Assembly (NCBI RefSeq): GCF_001598295.1
Contig: NZ_BCYR01000015.1
Coordinates: 1-64,000, forward strand
Length of the DNA stretch: 64,000 nt
Direction: 5' to 3'
Source of the DNA: Klebsiella ornithinolytica NBRC 105727 = ATCC 31898
GTDB lineage: Bacteria > Pseudomonadota > Gammaproteobacteria > Enterobacterales > Enterobacteriaceae
The position numbers and the translations under genes were made by a program. Below the pieces are notes generated by a model. It saw nothing but the letters and a program-made list of their open reading frames with translations, did not search any database and was not told the DNA's origin. Positions 21,464 to 31,788 of the stretch are shown here, piece by piece; position 1 is the stretch's first letter, and each line of letters starts with the position of its first letter.

Positions 21464-22318
21464 ATGCTCAAAACCGTTCATCAAAAAGCAAAGCATCGCG
21501 TCCGGCCCCTGATGGCCTGGATAAAACTGCTGTGGCGGCGTATTGATGAAGACCATATGACGACGCTGGCGGGGAATCTCGCCTACGTGTCGTTACTCTC
21601 TCTGGTGCCGCTGATCGCCGTTGTCTTTGCGCTGTTCTCGGCATTTCCGATGTTCTCTGAGGTCAGCGGGCAGATTCGCCATTTTATCTTCGCTAACTTC
21701 ATCCCGGCGACCGGGGATGTCATCCAGGGATACATCGAACAGTTTGTTGCGAACTCCAGCCGGATGACGGCCGTCGGCGCCTTCGGGCTGATCGTGACGT
21801 CACTGCTGCTGATGTATTCTATTGATAGCGCGCTGAACACCATCTGGCGCAGCACCCGCACCCGGTCCAAAATTTACTCGTTTGCCGTTTACTGGATGAT
21901 TCTGACGCTGGGGCCGCTGCTGGCGGGGGCGAGCCTGGCCATCAGCTCTTATCTGCTGTCGTTGCGCTGGGCAAGCGAACTGAACAGCGTGATTGATGAT
22001 GTGCTGCGTCTCTTCCCGCTGATTTTATCGTGGACGGCGTTTTGGCTGCTTTATAGCATTGTACCGACGACCCAGGTACGCAATCGCGATGCGATTATTG
22101 GAGCGCTGGTGGCGGCGCTGTTATTTGAGGCGGGTAAAAAAGCATTTGCCTTATATATCACGGCGTTTCCGTCGTATCAGCTGATTTACGGCGTTATAGC
22201 CGTGGTGCCTATTTTGTTTGTCTGGGTGTACTGGACGTGGTGTATCGTCTTGCTTGGGGCAGAAATTACTGTCACTCTCGAGGAATACCGCAAACTTAAA
22301 AAAGAAGAAACAGAATAA
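21464..22318 (+). CDS. yihY: YihY, BrkB/YihY-family inner membrane protein
   Basis: A 284-residue polytopic protein with about six transmembrane segments and the conserved [16 protein letters not shown] block near residue 37. It was once wrongly named RNase BN; its real function is unknown, with transport or virulence-related roles suggested for relatives. It begins two bases after yihX and ends two bases before dtd, so it is co-translated with both. Confidence 0.9.
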   Translation: MLKTVHQKAKHRVRPLMAWIKLLWRRIDEDHMTTLAGNLAYVSLLSLVPLIAVVFALFSAFPMFSEVSGQIRHFIFANFIPATGDVIQGYIEQFVANSSRMTAVGAFGLIVTSLLLMYSIDSALNTIWRSTRTRSKIYSFAVYWMILTLGPLLAGASLAISSYLLSLRWASELNSVIDDVLRLFPLILSWTAFWLLYSIVPTTQVRNRDAIIGALVAALLFEAGKKAFALYITAFPSYQLIYGVIAVVPILFVWVYWTWCIVLLGAEITVTLEEYRKLKKEETE

Positions 22319-22320
22319 CT

Positions 22321-22758
22321 ATGATTGCATTAATTCAGCGCGTATCCCGTGCAAGCGTAACCGTGGAGGGCGAAGTGACGGGTGAAATCGGCCCGGGGCT
22401 TCTGGTGTTGTTGGGCGTCGAGAAAGACGATGATGAGCAAAAAGCGAATCGCCTGTGCGAACGCGTGCTTGGCTATCGTATCTTCAGCGACGCCGAAGGA
22501 AAAATGAACCTGAATGTGCAGCAGTCCGGCGGCAGCGTGCTGGTCGTCTCACAGTTCACGCTGGCAGCGGATACCGAACGGGGCATGCGCCCGGGTTTTT
22601 CCAAAGGGGCCGCTCCTGACAGAGCAGAAGCGCTGTATGACTATTTTGTCGCGCGCTGTCGCCAGCAGGAGATGAACACACAAACCGGGAGATTCGCTGC
22701 GGATATGCAGGTATCACTGGTAAATGATGGTCCTGTGACCTTTTGGTTACAGGTATGA
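22321..22758 (+). CDS. dtd: D-aminoacyl-tRNA deacylase
   Basis: Hydrolyses D-amino acids (and glycine from tRNA-Ala) off mischarged tRNAs. The 145 residues equal the E. coli length. The two active-site signatures are visible: SQFTLAAD in the middle and the C-terminal GPVTFWL (the Gly-cisPro motif that gives chirality selection). It overlaps yiiD by four bases (ATGA). Confidence 0.97.
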   Translation: MIALIQRVSRASVTVEGEVTGEIGPGLLVLLGVEKDDDEQKANRLCERVLGYRIFSDAEGKMNLNVQQSGGSVLVVSQFTLAADTERGMRPGFSKGAAPDRAEALYDYFVARCRQQEMNTQTGRFAADMQVSLVNDGPVTFWLQV

Positions 22759-23744
22759 GCCAGCTTCCGGGCCGGCTGCGGGTAACAAAAGAGAGTACAG
22801 CTATGTATCACCTTCGTGTACCGCAAACAGAAGACGAACTCGAGAGCTACTATCAGTTCCGTTGGGAGATGTTGCGCAAGCCGCTTCATCAGCCCAAAGG
22901 ATCGGAGCGTGACGCCTGGGATGCGATGGCGCATCACCAGATGGTAGTGGATGAAGAAGGCAACCTGGTTGCCGTTGGGCGGCTATATATAAACGCGGAG
23001 AACGAAGCCTCTATTCGTTTTATGGCCGTACACCCGTCGGTGCAGGATAAAGGGTTGGGGACGCTGATGGCGATGACGCTGGAGTCCGTCGCTCGTCAGG
23101 AAGGCGTTAAGCGCGTGACCTGTAGCGCTCGCGAAGACGCGATGGATTTCTTTGCCAAGCTCGGTTTTGTTAACCAGGGCGAGATTACCACGCCAACCAC
23201 CACACCTATCCGCCACTTCCTGATGATTAAACCGATCGCCTCGCTGGACGATATTCTGCATCGCGGCGACTGGTGCGGGCAGCTGCAGCAGGCCTGGTAT
23301 CAGCACATTCCGCTCAGCGAAAAAATGGGCGTGCGCATTCAGCAGTACACCGGCAAAAATTTCATCACCACCATGCCCGAAGCCGGAAACCAGAATCCGC
23401 ACCATACGCTGTTTGCCGGAAGTCTGTTTTCCCTGGCGACGTTGACCGGCTGGGGGCTGATCTGGCTGATGCTGCGCGAGCGGCATTTGGGCGGCACGAT
23501 TATTCTCGCCGATGCCCATATCCGTTACAGCCAGCCGATCAGCGGCCGCCCGAGCGCAGTGGCCGATCTGGGGTCGCTCAGCGGCGATCTCGACCGCCTG
23601 GCGCGCGGACGTAAAGCCCGCGTGCAGCTGCAGGTTGAGTTGTTTGGCGGTGAGAGTCTGGGCGCCATTTTTGAAGGTATTTACATCGTTCTGCCCGCGA
23701 AGCCGTTTGGTTCGTATGAAGAGGGCGGGAACGAAGAAGAGTAA
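22755..23744 (+). CDS. yiiD: YiiD (FabY), GNAT + thioesterase-like fusion protein
   Basis: A 329-residue two-domain protein identical in layout to E. coli YiiD: an N-terminal GNAT acetyltransferase domain (about residues 20-155, acetyl-CoA loop [11 protein letters not shown]) and a C-terminal hot-dog YiiD_C domain ([22 protein letters not shown]). In E. coli it has been linked to fatty-acid synthesis initiation and is also called FabY. The start MSQLPG at 22755 overlaps dtd by four bases. It is the last gene of the yihX-yiiD run. Confidence 0.92.
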   Translation: MSQLPGRLRVTKESTAMYHLRVPQTEDELESYYQFRWEMLRKPLHQPKGSERDAWDAMAHHQMVVDEEGNLVAVGRLYINAENEASIRFMAVHPSVQDKGLGTLMAMTLESVARQEGVKRVTCSAREDAMDFFAKLGFVNQGEITTPTTTPIRHFLMIKPIASLDDILHRGDWCGQLQQAWYQHIPLSEKMGVRIQQYTGKNFITTMPEAGNQNPHHTLFAGSLFSLATLTGWGLIWLMLRERHLGGTIILADAHIRYSQPISGRPSAVADLGSLSGDLDRLARGRKARVQLQVELFGGESLGAIFEGIYIVLPAKPFGSYEEGGNEEE

Positions 23745-23759
23745 TTCCCGTCGCAGTGA

Positions 23760-24692
23760 TTATCGCGACCGACCTGGTGAACGGATTCGCCAGGCGACAT
23801 CTCCCATGGCATGGCGCGCCGCCAGACTGATGCCACCCAGCTGAAAGAAACCGTGAATCACCCCAGCATAGCGCTGACAGGTACAGGCCACGTTTTGCTC
23901 AACCATTCGCTGATACAGCGCTTCGCCTTCATCACGCAGCGGATCATATTCGGCGGTGAGGATATGCACGGGGGGCAGGCCGCTGAAGTCATCACGCCAG
24001 AGCGGGCTGGCCTCCGGGTGTGCAGACTCCGTCGAGGGCAGGTACATTTCATAACCGCTCAGGAGCGTATCCCGGGTGATAATGTAATCCTCTCCGTTGC
24101 TGACGTAGCTTGCCGACGCCGCGGTAGCATCCAGCATGGGATAAATCAGAATCAGCTGCGCGGGCAGCCAGGCACCCGCGGCTTTCAGCCGTAGCGCGGT
24201 GACGAGAGCCAGATTTCCCCCCGCGCTATCGCCCGCAAGGGTGATTTGCGAGGTATCCACCCCAAGCGCTTCTGCGTGGCGGCGGATAATCTGCGCTCCC
24301 CGTTCCGCGTCATCGTGCGCGGCAGGAAACGTCTGCTCGGGTGCCAGCCGGTATTGCACGGCAATCACCCGGCAGCCGCTGTCATACGCCAGCTGACGCC
24401 ATTGTTTATCGTGGGTGGCGAAGCCGCCGCTGACAAAACAAAAACAGCCGCCGTGATAGTAGATAACGGTTGGCAGCGGACCGGCAGCATTCTGCGGCGA
24501 CACCACGCGAAAATTGATCCCTTCCAGCGTGATGTCGTCCACCTGCACACGCGTTTCACTTTCTCCGGCCAGCACCGCACTGGCTACATAGCCCGCCCTC
24601 CGGTCATCAATATTCTGCTGTCGTGAAGAGGGGCGCCCTGCGGCGATAAACTCCTCAACCAGCCGGGCGATACCGTGTTCCAGTGCCATCAT
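23760..24692 (-). CDS. HSL-family alpha/beta-hydrolase (esterase)
   Basis: A 310-residue carboxylesterase of the hormone-sensitive-lipase/Aes type. Seen in order: oxyanion-hole motif YYHGG, nucleophile elbow GDSAGG, catalytic Asp in YDPLRDEG and catalytic His in GVIHGF. There is no signal peptide, so it is cytoplasmic. The physiological ester is unknown. It is convergent with yiiD and not at this locus in K-12. A strong LexA-type box lies 15 bases before its start, with AAAGGA as ribosome site, hinting at SOS control. Confidence 0.85.
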   Translation of the reverse strand: MMALEHGIARLVEEFIAAGRPSSRQQNIDDRRAGYVASAVLAGESETRVQVDDITLEGINFRVVSPQNAAGPLPTVIYYHGGCFCFVSGGFATHDKQWRQLAYDSGCRVIAVQYRLAPEQTFPAAHDDAERGAQIIRRHAEALGVDTSQITLAGDSAGGNLALVTALRLKAAGAWLPAQLILIYPMLDATAASASYVSNGEDYIITRDTLLSGYEMYLPSTESAHPEASPLWRDDFSGLPPVHILTAEYDPLRDEGEALYQRMVEQNVACTCQRYAGVIHGFFQLGGISLAARHAMGDVAWRIRSPGRSR

Positions 24693-24706
24693 TATATTCC
24701 TTTGGT

Positions 24707-24722
24707 CTGTATGGATATACAG
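24707..24722 (-). promoter_or_regulatory. LexA-type SOS box before the esterase gene
   Basis: Read on the minus strand the sequence is CTGTATATCCATACAG, a CTG-N10-CAG palindrome rich in TA. It differs by one base from the core of the E. coli sulA operator. It ends 15 bases before the start codon and just after a TATAAC -10 candidate, a position where LexA would block the promoter. Confidence 0.75.
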
Positions 24723-24847
24723 TGTTATAGCCTGGATTGTAGTCGATAGAAAAGGGGTTTTTTGTCAAAAATGCGTGTCGGGAACGGGAGAAGGGCGTAC
24801 TAAAGCGAAGGCCTTCCTGTGCTGAGGTGCTTACGCATCGGGGGGAG

Positions 24848-24877
24848 AGTGCCGGGTAATCTGGATTACCCGGCACT
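24848..24877. repeat. Perfect 14-bp inverted repeat between esterase and fdhE
   Basis: AGTGCCGGGTAATC and its exact complement are separated by only TG. No T-run follows on either side close by, so it is more like a REP-derived hairpin after fdhE than a standard terminator. It may protect the 3' end of the fdo operon transcript. Confidence 0.65.
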
Positions 24878-24887
24878 ACGAGGGGTT

Positions 24888-25817
24888 TTACTCCCCTTCA
24901 CCCGGGAACATAAACGGGTTAATCGAACTTCTGGCAAAGCCTTCCTGCTCCATGCGAGCGTCCAGCACCAGCGAGGCGAGATCGTCGGCCACGGCCTCCA
25001 CTTTCGGATCTTTTTCCTGATACAGAATCTTCAGGTAAGTCCCGCAGTCACCGCAGCTTTCGGCTTTCACCGCCGCGTCTTCATTTTCCAGCGACCAGTA
25101 GTTGAGATCGCGGGTCTGTTCGCAGTTGCTACATTTGATGCGCACCACGTGCCATTCGGTTTCACACAGGTTGCAGTGCAGGTAGCGCAGCCCCTGGGTG
25201 GTTCCAATTTGCACCATGCTGGAAACCGGCATTGAGCCGCATACCGGGCAGAACTGGCGTGCTTCACCGTATTCTGCGCGGGCTTTGCCTGGGATCAGGC
25301 TGGCCATTTGCGCCCAGTAGAGCGACAGGGCAGCCCAGATAAACGGCGCTTTATCACTGCTCACCAGCGCGAAGTCGGAAGCGAACAGCGCGCTTGCCAT
25401 CTCTTCCAGCTCCAGATCGGAGGATTTTTCCAGATTCTCGATAACTGCCAGCGCGGTACCGCTCATCTCCGGCTTCAGCTCGGCAATTAGCGAATGCAGC
25501 AGCTTGTGCCAGTGCTTGTCGCGCGGCAGGACGTGAATATCCAGCGGCGGTTTGCCCTGCGCATTGGCTTCTTTGATGCGCGCGGTCAGATCCATTTGCA
25601 GCGGGTGGTCATAGAGCACCACTTCCTGCGCGTGGGCGACCAGCGCGGCAAAACGCAGAAAATCGCCCAGCGGGTTGTTCTCTGCCAGCTCGCGCAGACG
25701 CTCTGCGCGGCGATTGTAGAGGTTCTTGAGTCTGGGGAATAACAACGGCGGAATATAATCCGCCGTGCGTTTCTCGCTCGACCCCAGCTCATCTTGCGGG
25801 ATTATGCGAATACTCAT
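24888..25817 (-). CDS. fdhE: Formate dehydrogenase accessory protein FdhE
   Basis: Cytoplasmic rubredoxin-like iron protein needed to make active respiratory formate dehydrogenases; it interacts with the catalytic subunit. The 309 residues equal the E. coli length. The C-terminal half has the metal-binding pairs CPVC, CNLC, CSNC and CGDC. It is the last gene of fdoGHI-fdhE and overlaps fdoI by four bases. Confidence 0.96.
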   Translation of the reverse strand: MSIRIIPQDELGSSEKRTADYIPPLLFPRLKNLYNRRAERLRELAENNPLGDFLRFAALVAHAQEVVLYDHPLQMDLTARIKEANAQGKPPLDIHVLPRDKHWHKLLHSLIAELKPEMSGTALAVIENLEKSSDLELEEMASALFASDFALVSSDKAPFIWAALSLYWAQMASLIPGKARAEYGEARQFCPVCGSMPVSSMVQIGTTQGLRYLHCNLCETEWHVVRIKCSNCEQTRDLNYWSLENEDAAVKAESCGDCGTYLKILYQEKDPKVEAVADDLASLVLDARMEQEGFARSSINPFMFPGEGE

Positions 25818-26449
25818 TCAGTCTTATTTTCCTGTTTCTGGCGAACTTCTCGGTACCAGCGGGGGTGATGTTTCTTCGCCCATGTTTTGGTAACCCAGCC
25901 TTCCACCATCGCGGTAATGGTGCCTTTCACCCACAGGGCGGCGTAAATATGCACCATGATAACCACAATTAGGGCTACTGCGGCAAATGAATGCAGCATG
26001 AGCGCTAACCGGATTACCGGGATTGAGAACGCAGGCGCAAAATACGGACGCCAGATGATCACACCGCTTACCAGCAGCAGAACCAGGAAAATAATCGCCG
26101 CCCAGAATACGCATTTCTGGCCGAAGTTATAGCGCCCGGTGTCACCCACTTCCTCGTTGACGACGATCTTACGAATATTCTTCGCCCAAAAGATATCATC
26201 CCGATTGATTAGGTTATGGTGCCAGTAGCGGAAAAACATGATGATGAATGAGGCAAACATAATGACCCCGACAAACGGGTGCAGAATGCGCGCCAGCTGC
26301 GGAGTGCCCATGATTTGCATCAGCCAGTTGAAGGACGGGAAAAAGAATCCCAGTCCGCTTATCGCCGCCAGCATGAAGCAGAAGGCGGTGACCCAATGGT
26401 TGATGCGTTCCGGCGCCGTGTAGCGCACGATGGTGTCACGTCTTTTCAT
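25814..26449 (-). CDS. fdoI: Formate dehydrogenase-O cytochrome b556 subunit
   Basis: Gamma subunit of the membrane-bound FDH-O; it carries two haems b and passes electrons from formate to quinone. The 211 residues equal the E. coli length. Four transmembrane segments are visible, with candidate haem-ligand His in [19 protein letters not shown] and VHIYAAL. It overlaps fdoH and fdhE by four bases each. Confidence 0.96.
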   Translation of the reverse strand: MKRRDTIVRYTAPERINHWVTAFCFMLAAISGLGFFFPSFNWLMQIMGTPQLARILHPFVGVIMFASFIIMFFRYWHHNLINRDDIFWAKNIRKIVVNEEVGDTGRYNFGQKCVFWAAIIFLVLLLVSGVIIWRPYFAPAFSIPVIRLALMLHSFAAVALIVVIMVHIYAALWVKGTITAMVEGWVTKTWAKKHHPRWYREVRQKQENKTE

Positions 26450-27348
26450 TTGCGCACCTCGTCATTCTCTTCATGCAGGTTGTCTTCTTCCTCTTCCGCA
26501 CGGTTCGGACCGACCCCGACATAGTGGAAGACGCTGGCTGCAAAGGTCGCGGCAAACCCTACCGCCGCGAGCGGTTTCCAGATCCCTTTCCAGAACTTCA
26601 CGGTGGCGCTGATTTCCGGGTTTTCCGGCAGGCCGTGATACAGATTTGGCTTGTCGGCGTGGTGCAGCACGTACATCACGTGCGTTCCGCCAACGCCAGC
26701 CGGATCGTACAGGCCCGCATTGTCATACCCACGGGTTTTCAGCTCGGCGACACGTTCGCCGGCCAGCACCTTCATGTCCTCTTTGGAGCCAAAGTGAATC
26801 GCTCCGGTCGGACAGGTTTTCACGCATGCCGGTTCCTGGCCCACGGTGACGCGGTCTACGCACAGCGTACATTTGTAGACGCGGTTGTCTTCCGGGTTGA
26901 GCCGGGGGACGTCAAACGGACAGCCGGCGATGCAGTAGCCGCAGCCGATGCACTGTTCGGACTGGAAGTCGACGATGCCGTTGGCATACTGAATGATGGC
27001 CCCTTCCGACGGACAGGCCTTCAGGCAGCCCGGATCGGCGCAGTGCATACAACCATCCTTACGGATCAGCCACTCCAGTTTGTCGTTCTGCTCCACTTCC
27101 GAGAAGCGCATTACCGTCCAGGATTTGGCGGTCAGATCCGCGGGGTTATCGTACACCCCGACGTTGCTGCCGACTTCATCACGGATGTCATTCCATTCTG
27201 AACAGGCGACCTGACAGGCTTTACAGCCAATACAGGTGGTGACGTCGATAAGCTTCGCGACTTCCTGCTGGTGGTCCCGCGCCTGAGGCGCGGGAGTGAA
27301 ACCGTTAGTCGCGGAACGACGAATGATGTCTTGCGATTGATAAGCCAT
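26446..27348 (-). CDS. fdoH: Formate dehydrogenase-O iron-sulfur subunit
   Basis: Beta subunit holding four 4Fe-4S clusters that link FdoG to FdoI. The 300 residues equal the E. coli length. Cluster motifs seen are [35 protein letters not shown] and CTLC...CVKTC. A single transmembrane helix near residues 255-275 ([20 protein letters not shown]) anchors it. It starts 12 bases after fdoG and overlaps fdoI by four. Confidence 0.96.
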   Translation of the reverse strand: MAYQSQDIIRRSATNGFTPAPQARDHQQEVAKLIDVTTCIGCKACQVACSEWNDIRDEVGSNVGVYDNPADLTAKSWTVMRFSEVEQNDKLEWLIRKDGCMHCADPGCLKACPSEGAIIQYANGIVDFQSEQCIGCGYCIAGCPFDVPRLNPEDNRVYKCTLCVDRVTVGQEPACVKTCPTGAIHFGSKEDMKVLAGERVAELKTRGYDNAGLYDPAGVGGTHVMYVLHHADKPNLYHGLPENPEISATVKFWKGIWKPLAAVGFAATFAASVFHYVGVGPNRAEEEEDNLHEENDEVRK

Positions 27349-27360
27349 AAGTCGTCTCCG

Positions 27361-30300
27361 TTACACCTTTTCCACGTTCACGAGGAAGGCTTTAAACTCC
27401 GGCGTTTGCGTGTTCGCATCGCCGACGAACGGCGTCAGCGTGTTGGCGATAAAGCCTTTCTTCGCCACCCCTTCATAGCCCCAGTGGATAGGAATACCGA
27501 TCGTATCGATATCCTTACCGTCCACTTTCAGCGTGCGAATACGCTTGGTCACCACCGCCTTGGCTTTGATATAACCGCGATTGGAGGAGACGCGAACGGT
27601 ATCGCCATGCGCGATGCCGAGCTTGTTCGCCAGCTTCTCGCCGATTTCCACGAACTGTTCCGGCTGGGCGATGGCGTTAAGCAGCGCATGTTTGGTCCAG
27701 TAGTGGAAATGCTCGGTGAGACGATAGGTGGTACCGACGTACGGGAACTTATCCGCTTTACCCATCTGTTGCAGGTCACCGCTAAAGACGCGGGCGGCCG
27801 GGTTAGAGACCACATTCGGGTGCAGCGGGTTGGTGCCCAGCGGCGTTTCAAACGGCTCGTAGTGTTCCGGGAACGGACCTTCCGCCATCTTATCGAGAGC
27901 AAACAGACGACCCATGCCTTCGGGCTGCATGATGAACGGCCCGACGTCGGTGCCCGGTGCGGCGGCACTGTAGTCCGGAATGTCCACGCCGCCCCATTTT
28001 GCGCCGTCCCATTTCAACAACTGGCGTTTCGGATCCCATGGTTTTCCCTGTGGGTCCGCAGAGGCGCGGTTATACAGAATGCGACGGTTGAGCGGCCATG
28101 CCCAGGCCCAGCCCAGCGTATTACCCAACCCGGACGGGTCGGCGTTATCGCGACGTGCCATCTGGTTACCTTCCGGCGTCCAGCTACCGGCGAAGATCCA
28201 GCAACCGCTGGCGGTGGTGCCATCATCGCGCAGTTGCGCGAAGGAGCTGAGCTGCTGGCCTTTCTTCACAAGCACTGCGCCGGTGGCCGGATCGGTAATA
28301 TCCGCCAGCGCCTTGCCGTTGCTCTCCATCGCCACCTCTTCCGAAGCGGGCTCGTGCGGCGTGGAGTAGTTCCAGGTCATATTCAGCACCGGCTCAGGCG
28401 CCGGACCACCGTTTTCAGCGTACATTTTCCGCAGACGTAAGAAGATGCCGGCGAGGATTTCGCCATCGGTGGTCGCAATCCCCGGGGCATCCGCGCCTTT
28501 CCAGTGCCACTGCAGCCAGCGTCCGGAGTTGACGATAGAGCCGTTCTCCTCGGCGAAGCAGGTGGAGGGCAGACGGAACACTTCGGTCTGGATTTTCGAC
28601 GGATCGACATCGTTCGACTCACCGTGGTTTTGCCAGAAGGTGGACGTTTCGGTGTTGAGCGGGTCGATAGTCACCAGGAACTTCAGTTTCGACAGCGAGG
28701 CGACCACTTTGTTTTTGTTCGGGAACGAGGCCACCGGGTTAAAGCCCTGGCAAATATAGCCATTGACCTTGCCCTGGTGCATCATCTCGAAGTACTGCAG
28801 GACGTCGTAGCCCTTATCCCACTTCGGCAGCCAGTCAAAGCCCCAGCTGTTTTCCGCCGTGGCTTTATCGCCAAAGAAGGCCTTCATCATTGAGACGAAG
28901 AATTTCGGGTAGTTACCCCAGTAGTTCACCTGATCTTTCAACAGCGGCTTCGGCGTGTTGGCGGCCAGGTAGGTTTGCAGGTCGGTCTGTTTCTCACTCG
29001 GTAGCGTCATATAACCCGGCAGGCTCTGCGACAGCAGCCCCAGGTCGGTCAGCCCCTGAATGTTGGAGTGACCGCGCAAGGCGTTCACGCCGCCGCCGGC
29101 CATACCCATATTGCCAAGCAGCAGCTGGATCATTGCCATGGTACGGATGTTCTGCGCACCGATAGAGTGCTGCGTCCAGCCGAGCGCGTAGAGGAATGAC
29201 GCGGTTTTATCATGGGCGCTGGTTTCAGCGATGTACTCACAGACTTTCAGGAAGTCCGCTTTCGGCGTACCGCAGATATTTTCCACAACCTCCGGGGTGT
29301 AACGGGAAACGTGCTGTTTCAGCAGATTCCATACGCAGCGCGGATGTTGCAGCGTCGTGTCGCGTTTCGCGAAGCCGTTTTCGTCCAGCTCATAGTTCCA
29401 GCTGGTCTTATCGTATTTGCGGTTTGCCGCGTCATAGCCGCTGAACAACCCGTCGTCGAAGCTGTAATCCTCACGCACGATCAGGCTGGCGTTGGTATAG
29501 GCTTCGGTGTACTCGCGGTTGAATTTTTCGTTATTCAGCAGGTACAGGATGACGCCTGACAAGAAGGTAATGTCAGTACCGGAACGAATCGGGGTATAGA
29601 AGTCGGCTACCGACGCAGTACGCGTAAAGCGTGGGTCGATAACAATCAGCTTCGCGCCGTTATGGATTTTGGCTTCCATCGCCCAGCGGAACCCTACCGG
29701 GTGCGCTTCAGCGGCATTACCGCCCATCACCACGATCAGGTTGGCGTTTTTGATGTCAACCCAGTGGTTGGTCATCGCACCGCGACCAAATGTTGGAGCA
29801 AGACTTGCTACCGTTGGTCCGTGTCAGACGCGTGCCTGGTTGTCTACCGCGAGCATACCGAGCGCGCGGGTGAATTTCTGCGTTAAATAGCCGGTTTCGT
29901 TACTGGAGGCTGAAGCGCACAGCATGCCGGTGGTCAACCAACGATTGACGGTGGTGCCGGCGTCGTTTTTGGCGATAAAGTTGGCATCGCGGTCTTCTTT
30001 CATCAGCTTCGCGATGCGATCGAACGCGTCGTCCCAGCTGATTTGCTGCCATTTGTCGGAGCCTGGCGCACGATATTCCGGGAACTTCAGACGACTTTCG
30101 GAATGGATAAAGTCGACGAGACCCGCCCCTTTCGGGCAGAGCGCACCACGGTTGACCGGATGGTCAGGGTCACCTTCGATATGAAAGATGGATGCTTTGG
30201 CGTTTTTCGCACCGTCGCCGAGGCTATACATTAACAGCCCACAACCGACAGAACAGTACGTACAGGTGTTACGGGTTTCACGGGTACGCAGCAGTTTATA

Positions 30301-30411
30301 TTGCCGGGTTTCCGCGAGCGCGGCGCCTGGGGCAAAACCCAGCGCTGCAGCCGTTGTGCCTGCCATACCGCCAGCGCAGATCTTAAAGAACTGCCTTCTG
30401 CTGACCTGCAT
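27361..30411 (-). CDS. fdoG: Formate dehydrogenase-O catalytic subunit (selenoprotein)
   Basis: Alpha subunit of periplasm-facing FDH-O: it oxidises formate with a bis-MGD molybdenum centre, a 4Fe-4S cluster and selenocysteine. The gene is 1016 codons long and is read through an in-frame TGA (complement of 29824-29826, codon 196), the selenocysteine position of E. coli FdoG. The first 195 residues give the Tat signal SRRQFFK and the cluster motif CTYCSVGC. Conservation continues without break after the TGA (HGPTVASLAP...). Not a pseudogene. Cofactor supply comes from mobAB and FdhD/FdhE in this window. Confidence 0.97.
29782..29826 (-). promoter_or_regulatory. Bacterial SECIS element in fdoG
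   Basis: Directly after the UGA codon the mRNA can fold: the outer arm ACCAA pairs with UUGGU, and an apical stem AGCAA / UUGCU closes a GUC loop. This is the layout recognised by SelB in E. coli fdnG/fdoG. Confidence 0.85.
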
Positions 30412-30567
30412 GGTTCACTCCTTGTATCGACATTGTCACATGTAGTTATTTACTTTGCGGTAAGCGCCGCAAAGGTTCAGAATTGGGGGTGATCACCCTT
30501 TCACTTGAAGGGGTATGCAAAGAATACCACATTGTGTGTATGCCTGTTCCAATACGGTTAAGACAAA
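30412..30567. promoter_or_regulatory. fdoG/fdhD divergent promoter region with two palindromes
   Basis: Contains a perfect 12-base palindrome GGGTGATCACCC at 30487-30498 and an inverted repeat CTTTGCGG-N6-CCGCAAAG at 30453-30474. Neither could be assigned to a known regulator by eye. Both promoters must lie here. Confidence 0.5.
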
Positions 30568-31404
30568 GTGAACAAGAACCCTCCCGAACAAATTGAAAAT
30601 GTGACAAACATCACAGGATGTCGTCAGGTCGCGCTCTGGAAGCGCGATGATTTGCAACATCCGCAGTCTGACGAATTAGCCGAAGAAGTTCCTGTGGCGC
30701 TGGTCTATAACGGTATCTCACACGTTGTCATGATGGCCTCTCCCACTGACCTGCAACGATTTGCCGTCGGTTTTTCATTATCCGAAGGGATTATTGAAAA
30801 CCGGCGCGAGATCTACGGGATGGAAGTGGTGCCGGCCTGCAACGGTCTGGAAGTGCAGATTGAACTCTCCAGCCGTCGTTTTATGGGACTGAAAGAGCGC
30901 CGTCGCGCGCTGGCCGGGCGCACCGGCTGCGGCGTTTGCGGCGTTGAGCAGCTCAACGATATCGGCAAGCCGGTGCAACCCTTACCTTTCACCCAAACCT
31001 TTAGCCTGGGGAATCTCGATCGCGCGCTGGAGCAGCTTCGTGATGTTCAGCCGATTGGCCATATCACCGGCTGCACCCATGCGGCGGCGTGGCTGCGTCC
31101 GTCCGGTGAGCTGGCGGGCGGACATGAGGATGTCGGGCGTCACGTCGCGCTGGATAAACTGCTGGGGCGACGGGTAGAAGAGGGCGATGACTGGCAATGC
31201 GGGGCGGCGCTAGTCTCCAGCCGTGCCAGCTACGAGATGGTGCAGAAGGCGGCAATGTGCGGTGTGGAAATTCTGTTTGCGGTTTCCGCCGCTACCGCGC
31301 TGGCGGTGGAGGTCGCGGAACGTTGCAACCTGACGCTGGTGGGCTTTTGCCGCCCGGGCAGGGCAACGGTTTACACCCATCCGCAGCGGCTGATCGCCGG
31401 TTAA
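30568..31404 (+). CDS. fdhD: Formate dehydrogenase sulfurtransferase FdhD
   Basis: Transfers sulfur from IscS to the bis-MGD cofactor of formate dehydrogenase, which is needed for activity. The 278 residues fit the family (277 in E. coli). The reactive pair is in GCGVCGVEQ (about residue 120), and the nucleotide/cofactor-binding segment [17 protein letters not shown] is intact. A GTG start at 30568 is used; its ribosome site is weak. Divergent from fdoG. Confidence 0.95.
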   Translation: MNKNPPEQIENVTNITGCRQVALWKRDDLQHPQSDELAEEVPVALVYNGISHVVMMASPTDLQRFAVGFSLSEGIIENRREIYGMEVVPACNGLEVQIELSSRRFMGLKERRRALAGRTGCGVCGVEQLNDIGKPVQPLPFTQTFSLGNLDRALEQLRDVQPIGHITGCTHAAAWLRPSGELAGGHEDVGRHVALDKLLGRRVEEGDDWQCGAALVSSRASYEMVQKAAMCGVEILFAVSAATALAVEVAERCNLTLVGFCRPGRATVYTHPQRLIAG

Positions 31405-31531
31405 AAATAAGTCAATTTTTTTGAACGATGAGAGCAAATCCTTCCGCTTTTAGTCGTGGGTTGTGAGGTCTATTATTTATCACATCAAGGCACAACGCCT
31501 TACCCAAACAACTTAATGAAGGATTTACATC

Positions 31532-31744
31532 ATGAAAAGCATCAAAACTTTTGCTGCAGTTATCGCTCTTACCGCTTCCTTTGGTTCTTTCGCCGCGCAG
31601 TCAGTGAGCGCAACCGCCTCTACAATGGACGGTGCGGAAGCGAAAATCGCCGCTCAGGCTCAGGCCGCCGGTGCTTCTTCTTACACCATCACCGAAGCCT
31701 TCACCGGTAATCGCGTGCATATGACGGCAGAACTGAACAAATAA
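31532..31744 (+). CDS. Small periplasmic DUF1471 (BhsA/McbA-like) protein
   Basis: A 70-residue protein with a clear Sec signal peptide (MKSIKTFAAVIALTASFGSFA...) and a short mature part of the YdgH/BhsA/McbA (DUF1471) type: AQAQAAGASSYTITEAFTGNRVHMTAELNK. Family members respond to envelope stress or affect biofilm formation. It is preceded by a GAAGGA ribosome site and followed by its own terminator, so it is monocistronic. It is not at this place in K-12. Confidence 0.8.
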   Translation: MKSIKTFAAVIALTASFGSFAAQSVSATASTMDGAEAKIAAQAQAAGASSYTITEAFTGNRVHMTAELNK

Positions 31745-31765
31745 AACCGGCATCACCGTCGAAAG

Positions 31766-31788
31766 AGCGCCTGCGGGCGCTTTTTTTG
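31766..31788 (+). terminator. Terminator of the DUF1471 gene
   Basis: Stem AGCGCC / GGCGCT, loop TGCG, followed by seven T. Confidence 0.88.

Noticed and set aside
27271-28440. A 389-codon open frame opposite fdoG/fdoH
   Set aside because: Shadow of the fdo genes; composition (many Arg and His) is typical of the complement of GC-rich coding DNA.
29824-29826. TGA stop that would make fdoG a pseudogene
   Set aside because: The codon is at the known selenocysteine position, a SECIS hairpin follows and conservation continues to the normal end.
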